From: an uncultured Saprospirales bacterium
Lineage (GTDB): Bacteria; Bacteroidota; Bacteroidia; Chitinophagales; JADIYW01
Length of the DNA: 30,523 nucleotides
Direction of reading: 5' to 3'
NCBI GenBank assembly: GCA_938008535.1
Contig: CALLKF010000167.1
Coordinates: 1 to 30,523, forward strand
Shown here: in pieces, positions 15,552 to 24,700 of the stretch
How the letters are laid out: each line of letters starts with the position of its first letter
Position numbering within the stretch: the stretch's first letter is position 1
The notes under the pieces: generated by a model
Told to the model about the DNA's origin: nothing
The model's database searches: none
Seen by the model: only the letters and a program-made list of their open reading frames with translations
Position numbers and translations under genes: made by a program

Positions 15552-16688
15552 ATGAAAAAAATCGTTGTATTGTTCATGGTTGTTGCTTTATTTGTTGGTT
15601 GCAGCAATAAAGAAGACAAACTATTTTATTTTTCATCTGAAGATGAATTTATTGCAAATAATGAAGGATTATCTGATTCAGCAAAACTTGGAAAATTAAT
15701 TTTTTTCGATAAAAATCTATCGAATCCAGTTGGAACTAGTTGCGCTACTTGCCATTCACCGATGAATGGTTTCTCAGACCCACGTCATTTGGCATTTTCT
15801 TTAGGTGCCTTAAATCAACCAGGCACCAGAAATGCACCATCTATCAGTTATGCAGTTTTTGCACCAAATTTACATACTGAAGTTTTACGTGGCGTTTGGG
15901 AAGAAGTTGGTGGTTTTTTCTTAGATGGAAGAGCCGAGTTTTTAGTGCGTCAGCCATTTGAACCAATGACGAAACCAACAGAAATGAACATGCACGATTT
16001 GCAATCAATCGTAAAAAAAGTAGAAGCTGCCTCTTATTTTCCATTGTACAAAAAATTATTCGGCACACCAGCACCTTGCGATTCACAGGTAGTGGTTTTC
16101 AATCTTTCATTGTGTTTAGAAAAATTTGAAATGTCATTTCAAGTAAATCCATTCACTAGTAAATTTGATTTTTATTTAAAAGGACAATATTCATTTACTG
16201 AGCAAGAAAAACGTGGCATGCAATTGTTTAACGATTCTACAAAAGCAAAGTGCGCATTGTGCCATTTAACAACACCTACTTCTTATGCATCCACAGATAA
16301 AATATTATTTACTGATTATTCTTATGACAACACAGGTTTGCCAAAAAATCCATTATCTAAGTCAACAGCTATTGATTCAGGTGTTGCAAAAGCAGAAATG
16401 TTTGTAAAAATTGAAGAAATTGGTAAATTCAAAACACCAACTTTACGCAATGTCGAAATTTCTTCACCATATATGCATTCAGGAATTTTTACTACATTAG
16501 AGCAAGTAATGGAATTCTATAACGAGCGCGACTTAAATCCAAAGTTTGCACATCCTGAAGTTCCAGCTACTGTAAACAAAGAAGATATGGGAAATTTGAA
16601 ATTAAACCAACAAGAAATTTCTGACATCATAGCATTTTTAAAAACATTAACCGACGGATATAAACCTATTGTAAAAAATAAAAATTAA
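15552..16688 (+). CDS. Di-haem cytochrome c peroxidase / MauG-family lipoprotein
   Basis: A 378-residue lipoprotein (lipidated C17 in LFVGCSNK) with two c-type haem sites, CATCH (C64-H68) and CALCH (C234-H238). This is the two-domain layout of bacterial di-haem cytochrome c peroxidases and MauG/MbnH enzymes. The first domain has LGKLIFFDKNLSNPVGTSC at the start and SDPRHLAFSLG after the haem site. The second has KFKTPTLRNVEISSPYMHSG (residues about 294-313), the conserved block that supplies residues near the second haem. In the family these enzymes reduce H2O2 or oxidise a partner protein through high-valent iron. The next gene encodes a monohaem cytochrome that may be its electron partner. 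Its nearness to the imelysin operon fits the known pairing of imelysins with di-haem proteins. Confidence 0.9.
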   Translation: MKKIVVLFMVVALFVGCSNKEDKLFYFSSEDEFIANNEGLSDSAKLGKLIFFDKNLSNPVGTSCATCHSPMNGFSDPRHLAFSLGALNQPGTRNAPSISYAVFAPNLHTEVLRGVWEEVGGFFLDGRAEFLVRQPFEPMTKPTEMNMHDLQSIVKKVEAASYFPLYKKLFGTPAPCDSQVVVFNLSLCLEKFEMSFQVNPFTSKFDFYLKGQYSFTEQEKRGMQLFNDSTKAKCALCHLTTPTSYASTDKILFTDYSYDNTGLPKNPLSKSTAIDSGVAKAEMFVKIEEIGKFKTPTLRNVEISSPYMHSGIFTTLEQVMEFYNERDLNPKFAHPEVPATVNKEDMGNLKLNQQEISDIIAFLKTLTDGYKPIVKNKN

Positions 16689-16785
16689 ACACATGAAATA
16701 TCCAATTCATTTCTAAACCAAAAGAGAAAAATTATTAGGAAATTCCTTGTGCGTCATTAAAAACAATAAAATTAAACACATGAAA
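16681..16785 (+). repeat. 18-bp direct repeat carrying a duplicated start region
   Basis: AAAATTAAACACATGAAA occurs at 16681-16698 and again, base for base, at 16768-16785. The second copy includes the true start codon of the cytochrome c gene. The first copy overlaps the stop codon of the di-haem gene and starts a 7-codon reading frame (MKYPIHF, 16693-16716). It may be a small tandem duplication or slippage scar. Confidence 0.5.
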
Positions 16786-17100
16786 AAATCATTCATCATT
16801 CTATCAATTTCATTAATTGCTTTCGCATGTTCACACAAAACAACACCAGCAACGACTGCTGTAAAAGAAGAAGTTAAAAACAAAGAAGAAAGTGCAACCG
16901 TATCACACGAACAATTTCTAGAAGGAAAAGCATTAAGTTTAACCTATTGCACAAAATGCCATGCAGAAAAAAATCCGAATCGTGGAAATATGGCTCAATG
17001 GGACAAATGGTTAGATAAAATGGCACCAAAAGCAAAAATTTCTGACGAACAAAAAATGAAAATCAGAGATTATATTAGCGTAAATGCAAAATCAATGTAA
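16780..17100 (+). CDS. Small monohaem cytochrome c lipoprotein
   Basis: A 107-residue lipoprotein: signal peptide MKKSFIILSISLIAFAC with lipidated C17, a 35-residue Thr/Lys/Glu-rich tether, then a short cytochrome c-like domain. The haem site is CTKCH (C57-H61). A later methionine in KWLDKMAPKAK may be the second axial ligand. Start at 16780 is chosen because it gives a proper signal peptide; a longer frame would need a TTG at 16747. The layout suggests a membrane-tethered electron carrier facing the periplasm or cell surface. It lies 91 bases after the di-haem peroxidase-like gene on the same strand and is followed by a strong terminator, so the two probably form one unit and exchange electrons. 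Confidence 0.82.
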   Translation: MKKSFIILSISLIAFACSHKTTPATTAVKEEVKNKEESATVSHEQFLEGKALSLTYCTKCHAEKNPNRGNMAQWDKWLDKMAPKAKISDEQKMKIRDYISVNAKSM

Positions 17101-17154
17101 TTAATCTTACTGCTATCCTTTAAGCACTACAAAGTTAAAATATAAATCATCTCT

Positions 17155-17187
17155 AAAAAAATAGCTATTTTTGAATAGCTATTTTTT
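17155..17187 (+). terminator. Strong intrinsic terminator after the cytochrome genes
   Basis: A perfect 14-bp stem pairs AAAAAATAGCTATT (17155-17168) with AATAGCTATTTTTT (17174-17187) around the 5-base loop TTTTG, followed by ATT. It separates the haem-protein unit from the PKS genes. It also shows that the in-frame TTG at 17171 is not the PKS start. The loop side contains TATTTTTG (17166-17173), a perfect -7 promoter box, though no -33 TTG is at the right distance. Confidence 0.8.
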
Positions 17188-17206
17188 ATTAAATCAGTTC
17201 CATAGA

Positions 17207-20200
17207 ATGGAAGATACCGAACAATATAAATTACAAATTGCTAAACTTAAAAAGCAGTTAGAAACTATTCAAGCTGAGCAAACCGAGCCAATTGCTATTA
17301 TTGGAATGGCAATGCGTTTGCCTGGAAAAATAAAAAACGAAAAAGATTTTTGGAATGTTTTAGTAAATGGAATTGATTGTATTGAAGAAATACCAGCCAA
17401 CCGTTGGGACAAAGATGCATTGTATGATGCAGACCCAAACGCACTCGGAAAATTATACATAAGAGAAGGTGGTTTTATTGAAGATATTGAATATTTAGAT
17501 GGTTCTTTTTTTAATATTTCACCAATTGAATTAGAAAGCACCGATCCGCAACAACGCATCTTACTAGAAGTTACACACGAAGCATTTGAAAACGCAGGCG
17601 TTGATGTAAACGCTTTAATTGGCTCTGATACTGGAGTTTTTATTGGAATTGATAATGTCGATTATGAATCAAAACAATTGCGTTCTAAAGATTATAAATT
17701 AATCAACGGTTATTGTTATACAAGCACTGGACCGACTGGCGCTTCTGGTAGAATTTCTTATACCATGGGTCTGCGCGGACCATGCATGACAGTAGATACA
17801 GCTTGTTCGTCTGCATTAACTTGTACACACATTGCAGCACAAGCACTCAGAAATAAAGAATGTAAAATTGCAGTGGTTGGAGGCGCAAGTATAATAACAG
17901 AACCGGATCAATCGCTTAGTTTTTGCCGTTTAGGTGCTCAATCACCAGAAGCACGTTGTAAATCTTTTGATGATGATGCCAACGGTTATATTCGTTCTGA
18001 AGGTGTTTGCGTAATGATTATAAAACGTTTATCTGATGCACAAAAAGATGACGACAATATTTTAGCAATCATCAAAGGTTCTGCTATTAATCAAGATGGA
18101 AAAAGTAAACGCTTTACAGCACCAAGCACCGTTGCACAAGGCTTGATGCACACAGCTGCTTTGAAAAATGCGCAATTGCAACCAACGGAAATTGATTACA
18201 TAGAAACGCATGGAACAGGAACAAAGGTTGGCGATCCAGCCGAAGTTCGCGGAATTCTTTTTGCATATGAAAAGTACAGAACCAAAGAAAAACCAATCGT
18301 TATTAGTTCTAATAAATCCAATCTTGGGCACATGGAATGCAACTCAGGAATGGCAAGTATTTTCAAGGTTATTTTGGCGTTGCAAAATAATACGATTCCA
18401 AAAGTGGTCCATCTTAAAAAACCAAATACCTTAATTGATTGGCAAAATATTCCAATTGTTTTGGCTAAAGAAAATATTTCCTGGAAAAAAGAAAATGAAA
18501 AAAAACGTTATGCTGGTGTAAGTGGTTTTGGTGCAACTGGCTCTAACGCGCATATTATTATTGGCGATGTTCCAGAAAATCCTTTTCAATTAAATAAACA
18601 AAAATTACGAAACGATATTTTTGTTTTACCAATTTCTGCAAAAAGCGAACAAGCATTAATTGATTTAGCAAAAGTATATGCAGATTTTATTCAACATTCA
18701 ACTTATAACGTAGAAGATATTTGTGCAATGGCAAGTTTGCGTCGTGCACACTTTACTATGCGAGAAGTTTTTATTGCAAATACAAAAGAAGAACTCATTG
18801 AAAAATTAAATGATTTTGCTGAAAGTAATAATTATGAAACTGGTTTTATTTTTGAGAAACCTACTGACATAAAAACGGTGTTTATTTTTCCAGGACAAGG
18901 TTCGCAATGGATTGAAATGGGAAAATCGTTATACGAAAATGAGATTGTTTTTCGTGCTGCACTCGATGAATGTAATTCAGTTTTCAAAAAATATGTTGAG
19001 TATGATTTGATTGAAGAAATTAATAAACCAATTGAAGCCAATCGCTTAACAGAAATTGATGTTGTGCAGCCAGTTTTAATTGCTGTCGAAATTGCGTTAG
19101 CAAATTTATGGATGAGCAAAGGTGTTTTTCCAGACATCGTAATTGGGCACAGTATGGGTGAAATTGCTGCCGCTTACGTTGCCGGAAATATTACATTAGA
19201 TGATGCTGCAAGAATAATTTCTACGCGCAGTAAACTAATGAAACAGTTCAGTGGCAAAGGTGAAATGGGTGCGACTGATTTAACAGTTGATGAAGCGAAT
19301 GAATTATTGAAAGGTTACGAAGATAAATTATCGATTGCGGTGATGAACAGTAAAAATTCTACCGTAATTGCTGGTGAACCAAACGCACTCAATGAAGTAT
19401 TTGTAAAATTAGAATCACAAGAAAGATTCAACAGAAAAGTGAAAGTAGACGTGGCTTCGCATTCACCACAAATGGATGGAATCAAACAAGATTTGTTTCA
19501 TGCATTAGAAACCATTCAACCAACAAATTCAAGCATTCAGTTTTATTCAACATGTTTAAATAAAATAGTGAGTGGCGAAGAGTTGAATGCAGATTATTGG
19601 ACAAAAAACTTACGAAATCCAGTGCAATTTGGTAATGCAATTAATGCAGTTTTGCAAGATGCAGAAGTTGCTTTTATTGAAATGAGTCCACATCCAATTT
19701 TAATTCATGCAATCAATGAAAACATCAATGAAATTGGCGCTCGTGCAGTTGCGATTCCATCATTTCAACGCGATAAAAATGAATTGTATGAGTTCTATAA
19801 AAATGTTGGTGCGCTATACAATACTGGCTATCATTTTGATTGGAAAACAATCTATCCAAACATTGGTGAATTTATTCAATTGCCAAATTATGCTTGGCAA
19901 AAAGAACGCTATTGGTTTGATGAAAAGCCAGATTTTACTGCGGTTTCCAATGTTCAGCAAAATACATCAAAAGATATTTCTAAAAATTTATTTACCATTA
20001 ATTGGAATGAGATTGTATTGAATCCAACTTTCGAAACAATAAATATTCTTCTAATAAAAGATACGTACAATCATTATGAAATTATTGAAAACGCGTTAAA
20101 AGAAAAATGTTGTACTGTTACAAGTATTGATTTTAATGATAGTTTAGAAAATCTGCAACCAGATATTATTATTCATTGCAGAAGTTTTTATAAAGAAGCA

Positions 20201-21751
20201 GTATATAGTTTTTATTTAGAGTGTGGAATTTTATCGTTGCAAAAAATCATTCAATATTTTTCTGCAAAAAATTGGCATCCAAAAATTTGTATGGTTACCA
20301 ATGGTGCACAAATTGTCAATAAAAACGATACCACGATAAATCTTAATGCATCAACAATTACTGGTGTTTTGCGTACTATTGAAAATGAACACAATGAATT
20401 TTCGTTTTTACATATCGATATTTCCAATGCAATTCATGAAGAAGAATTAAAGCAAATTCCAGTATTAATTTTTACAGATAAACAATATAAAGAAATTGCA
20501 GTTAGAAATAAATTGGTTTTTGCAAATTCGATTACTTCAATAAAATCAACTAAGATTACTAAAACCATAAAGCAAGACACAACATATATTGTAGTTGGTG
20601 GCACCAGCGGTTTAGGTTTAGAAACGGTGAAATGGTTGGCTGCCAAACATGCAAAACATATAGCAATCATTAGCAGAAACGGCGCAAGCGATGCAGCCAA
20701 AGAAATTTATAACCAACTGACTCAAACACAAATAGTAGAGTATTTTGCTGATGTTTCCGATGCAGAACAATTGGAAATTGAAATTGATAGAATAAAAAAT
20801 GAATTACCAAAAGTTGTTGGAATTATTTTTGCAGCTGGAATTTTGGACGATGGTGCGTTTGATAATTTATCAAAACAACAATTCCAAAATGTAATTCAAT
20901 TAAAAGCAAATGGTGCCTGGAATTTGCATCAATTATTTCACAATAATGAATTGGATTTCTTTGCGTTGTATTCGTCAGCAGCAGGAATTGTTGGTTCTGC
21001 TGGTCAAAGTAATTATGCTGCAGCTAATACATTTTTAGATCAGTTAGCGAATTATCGCAATGCAAAAGGACAAACTGCAGTTGCTATAGATTTTGGAACG
21101 ATTGCAGAAGTTGGTTTGTCTGCGCGACAAGAAAATCGTGGCGAACGCTTGATAGAACAAGGTGTTTTGCCAATCTATCCAATTGATTTGCCTTTGTATT
21201 TTGATACATTAATTCTTTCAGATGCTGCTCAAATTATGGCGTTGCAAATTGATTTTGAAAAATGGGCATCGTTTAATTCGTCTATAAAATCAACTTATTT
21301 TTATAAAAATGTAGTACAACAAAAAACTGAAAATTCTATTATTGCAAATAAACAACAAAATGAGTTTCCAAATTTAGTGGCGCATTTAAATCATATCAAA
21401 CAAAGCATTAAAAATTATATTTCAATCGTTACTAAAATTTCCATCAATAAAATTAAAGAAGATGATACTTTTAAAAGCATTGGCGTTGATTCATTGTTGG
21501 CATTGCAAATTAAAAATAAATTACAAGAAGAATTTCTGCTTCAACTCAATGTTTCTGTAATTTGGTCGTATCCAACAACCAATAAATTAGCGGATTTCAT
21601 GGCTAAAGAATTGAAATTAACAGAAAAATATGCTACTAAAAATGAAGATAATAATACAGTTCTTCAACCATTAAAAAACGACATAGAATCTGAAGTGGAA
21701 AATTTATCATTAGAGGAACTAATGAAAGAATTAGCAAGCAAAGTTGATTAA
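17207..21751 (+). CDS. Type I polyketide synthase module, KS-AT-KR-ACP
   Basis: A 1514-residue modular PKS (start at ATG 17207; upstream codons lie in the terminator). A coiled-coil tail (residues 1-25) precedes the ketosynthase (27-450), with catalytic C200 in VDTACSSA, H335 in ETHGTGTKVGD and H375 in NLGHME. The acyltransferase (557-870) has S649 in GHSMGEIAAAY and, at its substrate motif, VASHSPQM. A structural half and a ketoreductase follow (about 920-1340): GGTSGLG (1131-1137), LDD (1213-1215, the B-type mark for 3R alcohols) and Y1270 in SNYAAAN. The carrier domain has its phosphopantetheine serine at S1429 (GVDSLLAL). The tail ends LSLEELMKELASKVD, a typical C-terminal docking segment. 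There is no loading domain, dehydratase, enoylreductase or thioesterase. It should add one C2-type unit and reduce it to a hydroxyl. Confidence 0.95.
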   Translation: MEDTEQYKLQIAKLKKQLETIQAEQTEPIAIIGMAMRLPGKIKNEKDFWNVLVNGIDCIEEIPANRWDKDALYDADPNALGKLYIREGGFIEDIEYLDGSFFNISPIELESTDPQQRILLEVTHEAFENAGVDVNALIGSDTGVFIGIDNVDYESKQLRSKDYKLINGYCYTSTGPTGASGRISYTMGLRGPCMTVDTACSSALTCTHIAAQALRNKECKIAVVGGASIITEPDQSLSFCRLGAQSPEARCKSFDDDANGYIRSEGVCVMIIKRLSDAQKDDDNILAIIKGSAINQDGKSKRFTAPSTVAQGLMHTAALKNAQLQPTEIDYIETHGTGTKVGDPAEVRGILFAYEKYRTKEKPIVISSNKSNLGHMECNSGMASIFKVILALQNNTIPKVVHLKKPNTLIDWQNIPIVLAKENISWKKENEKKRYAGVSGFGATGSNAHIIIGDVPENPFQLNKQKLRNDIFVLPISAKSEQALIDLAKVYADFIQHSTYNVEDICAMASLRRAHFTMREVFIANTKEELIEKLNDFAESNNYETGFIFEKPTDIKTVFIFPGQGSQWIEMGKSLYENEIVFRAALDECNSVFKKYVEYDLIEEINKPIEANRLTEIDVVQPVLIAVEIALANLWMSKGVFPDIVIGHSMGEIAAAYVAGNITLDDAARIISTRSKLMKQFSGKGEMGATDLTVDEANELLKGYEDKLSIAVMNSKNSTVIAGEPNALNEVFVKLESQERFNRKVKVDVASHSPQMDGIKQDLFHALETIQPTNSSIQFYSTCLNKIVSGEELNADYWTKNLRNPVQFGNAINAVLQDAEVAFIEMSPHPILIHAINENINEIGARAVAIPSFQRDKNELYEFYKNVGALYNTGYHFDWKTIYPNIGEFIQLPNYAWQKERYWFDEKPDFTAVSNVQQNTSKDISKNLFTINWNEIVLNPTFETINILLIKDTYNHYEIIENALKEKCCTVTSIDFNDSLENLQPDIIIHCRSFYKEAVYSFYLECGILSLQKIIQYFSAKNWHPKICMVTNGAQIVNKNDTTINLNASTITGVLRTIENEHNEFSFLHIDISNAIHEEELKQIPVLIFTDKQYKEIAVRNKLVFANSITSIKSTKITKTIKQDTTYIVVGGTSGLGLETVKWLAAKHAKHIAIISRNGASDAAKEIYNQLTQTQIVEYFADVSDAEQLEIEIDRIKNELPKVVGIIFAAGILDDGAFDNLSKQQFQNVIQLKANGAWNLHQLFHNNELDFFALYSSAAGIVGSAGQSNYAAANTFLDQLANYRNAKGQTAVAIDFGTIAEVGLSARQENRGERLIEQGVLPIYPIDLPLYFDTLILSDAAQIMALQIDFEKWASFNSSIKSTYFYKNVVQQKTENSIIANKQQNEFPNLVAHLNHIKQSIKNYISIVTKISINKIKEDDTFKSIGVDSLLALQIKNKLQEEFLLQLNVSVIWSYPTTNKLADFMAKELKLTEKYATKNEDNNTVLQPLKNDIESEVENLSLEELMKELASKVD

Positions 21752-21793
21752 CACCTCATTGCAAACGCAGTGAAGCAATCTATATATACAAAA

Positions 21794-24700
21794 ATGAGCG
21801 AACAACTACATCAAATGCAACTCTTACTTCAAAAATCTTTAATTAAAATAAAGAATTTAGAAGAAGCATTGGGAAATAATAAATCAATTGCAACAGCAAA
21901 TATTAAAGAAAACATAGCAATCATTGGTACTGGTGTGCGTTTGGCAAATAATATAACGTCAACCAAAAAATTATTTGAGTTGTTGATTTCTAACAAAGAT
22001 GTTATTTCTAAGATTCCGATTGATAGATTTAATGTGGATGAAATTTATAATGAAGATGCTAGCATTGCTGGAAAGACAAATTCAAAATACGGTGCATTTT
22101 TAAGTAATGATGTACGTGCATTTGATGCAGAATTTTTTGGTATTTCGCCACGCGAAGCCAAAGCAATTGATCCATTGCAACGTATGATCTTAGAAGTTGT
22201 TTACGAAGCGATTGAAAATGCAGGTATTGCTTCTGATACATTAAAAGGAACGGCAACCGGTGTGTTTATTGCACTCGGAAATTCCGATTATATACAAGCA
22301 CGTTTCAGAAGCGGCAATCTCGAAACCATCGATATATATGATACTACAGGCATTCCATTTGGCACAGCTTGCGGTCGTGTTTCGTATTTGTATGATTTTA
22401 AAGGCACTAGTTATTCATTAGATGCTGCATGTGCTTCATCATTGGTTTCTGTACATTTGGCTTGCGAAGAGTTGAACAAAAAAGTAATTGATGTTGCCAT
22501 TGTTGCATCCGCAAATTTATTGCTGACACCAGAACCATTTATTGGATTATCAAAATTAGGTTCGCTTTCTTCTACCAATAAATGCAGTGCGTTTGATGAT
22601 AATGCTGAAGGTTATGTGCGTGGTGAAGGTTGTGGTGTTGTTATACTAAAAAGACAAAGTGATGCAGAGCAAGATAACGACAATATCGAAGTTTTGATAA
22701 AAGGTTCTGCAGTAAAACATAATGGCAATAGCAATGGTTTTACGGCACCAAATCCGCAAATTCAAATCGAAACAATTGAAGCTGCGTTGCGTGATGCGAA
22801 CGTAAACGCCAATGAAATATGCTATGTAGAAGCACATGGAATCGGAAATAAATTTACAGATGCTGTTGAAGTGCAATCAATTTATGATGCGTATAAAGAC
22901 AGAACAAGTCCAATTTATGTTGGTTCAGTAAAAGCAAATATTGGTCACTTAGAAGCAGCAACAGGTATGCCAATGTTGTTTAAGATTATTGAGATTTTAA
23001 AACACAAAACTATTCCTGCACAAATCAATATTAATACTTTAAACAGCGATGTTGATTGGAATGCAATTAGTGCGAAAGTTGCAACAGAAAATATTGAATT
23101 AAAAACAGAAAATAATCAGCCATTGCGCGCTGCTATAAATCTTTCTGGCTATAGTGGCACCAATGTGCACATGATTTTTGAAGCATCTAAACCAAAGCAA
23201 AAATCTGATGAACTGAATGCACCTTATTTATTTGTGTTGAGTGCAAAAAATGAAACAAGTTTAAAAAATACAGCGCAAAAGTATTTAGATGATGTAACTG
23301 TTTTTGAAAATAATACATTGACGGAAATTTGCTATACTTTACAAACTAGTAGAAATCATTTTGACTATAGATTGGCAATTAAAGCAACTACTAAAGAAGA
23401 AATTTTTGCTGGTTTACAAGCATTCATTAACGACGAAAAGCCAATAAAATATAGTGTTTCAAATCCAAACTCAGAATTAAATAGTACTACTGCATTTTTA
23501 TTTACTGGACAAGGTGCACAATATCATGGTATGTGTAAAAACTATTATGATACATTTGAAATCTTTAAAAACATTATTGATGAATGCGATTTGTTATTAC
23601 AACCAACTTTAAAATTTTCTATCAAACATATTTTATGGAATGAAGAAATCGATAAAAATCAAATCAATCAAACTCAGTTTACACAACCAGCATTATTTGT
23701 AGTTGAATATGCATTAGCAAAATTATGGACGAGTTTTGGTGTGCAACCGAATGTGTTAATTGGTCACAGCATTGGTGAAATATCTGCATTAACCATTGCT
23801 GATGCAATCGCATTAAAAGATGCATTAGAATTAGTAGTTGCGCGTGCTGCATTCATGCAATCGCTGCCAGTTGGTGAAGGTGGAATGGCTTCTGTTTTTT
23901 GTACAGAAGATGAAATAAAACCATTTTTAGAAAATACCAATTTAGATTTAGCAGCCATCAATGCAACTAAAAATTGTACGGTTTCTGGTAAAAAAGAAGA
24001 CATTGTTTCATTGCTAGAAAAATTAAAAGAACAAAAAATAAAAGCAGTTTCGCTAAATGTTTCGCATGCGTTTCATTCTTCTTTAATGCAACCAATTTTA
24101 GATAAATTTGAAGAATTTACTAATCAGTTTTCATTCAAACAACCAGCAATTAGTGTACTTTCCAACGTTCATGGAAAAGAAATTAAGTTAGAAGATTTAA
24201 CTGGAAAGTATTTTGCAAACCATATTCGCCAAACTGTATTATTTGCAAATAGTATTTTGTTTGCAGAAAATGAATTACACGTCAATACTTTTTTAGAATG
24301 TGGTCCAAATCCAGTTTTAATTAATTTAGGAAAAAGAACGTGTACAAATGAAAACGCAATTTGGCTTTCATCAGCAAACAAAGACGATAATAATATCGAT
24401 AGTTTTTATGAAACTCTTCAAAAATTATATTGCAATGGCTCAACAATAAATTGGAAAATTCTTTATCAGCATAAAGAAATAAGTCGTGTTGCGTTGCCAA
24501 ATTATACTTGGAATTGGAAAGTATATTGGGAAAATCCAGTTAGACAACAGTCATTAGTCAATGGTCAATGGTCAAAAGAACATAAGAATATTGGTGTTTC
24601 AAATACCAATGATTATCAGCCAATGACAAATCACCAACCAAAAGCAAAACGAGAAACGTTGTTAGCGTATATGCAAATTGAGGCATCAAAAGTTTTAGGT

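Noticed and set aside
15552..17100. A copper-chalkophore (MbnH/MbnP) pair
   Set aside because: The di-haem protein fits the wider MauG family, but the second protein is a CxxCH cytochrome, not an MbnP-like protein, and no precursor peptide was seen.
17171..17206. Longer PKS start at TTG 17171
   Set aside because: It lies inside the loop of a perfect terminator hairpin; the ATG at 17207 leads directly into the coiled-coil tail expected before a KS.
19440..19480. Calling the first AT methylmalonyl-specific from VASH
   Set aside because: The methylmalonyl signature is YASH; VASH occurs in ATs of several specificities, so no substrate is assigned.
21770..21793. GTG start of the second PKS
   Set aside because: Possible, but the ATG eight codons later gives a clean docking coiled coil and no need for a rare start.
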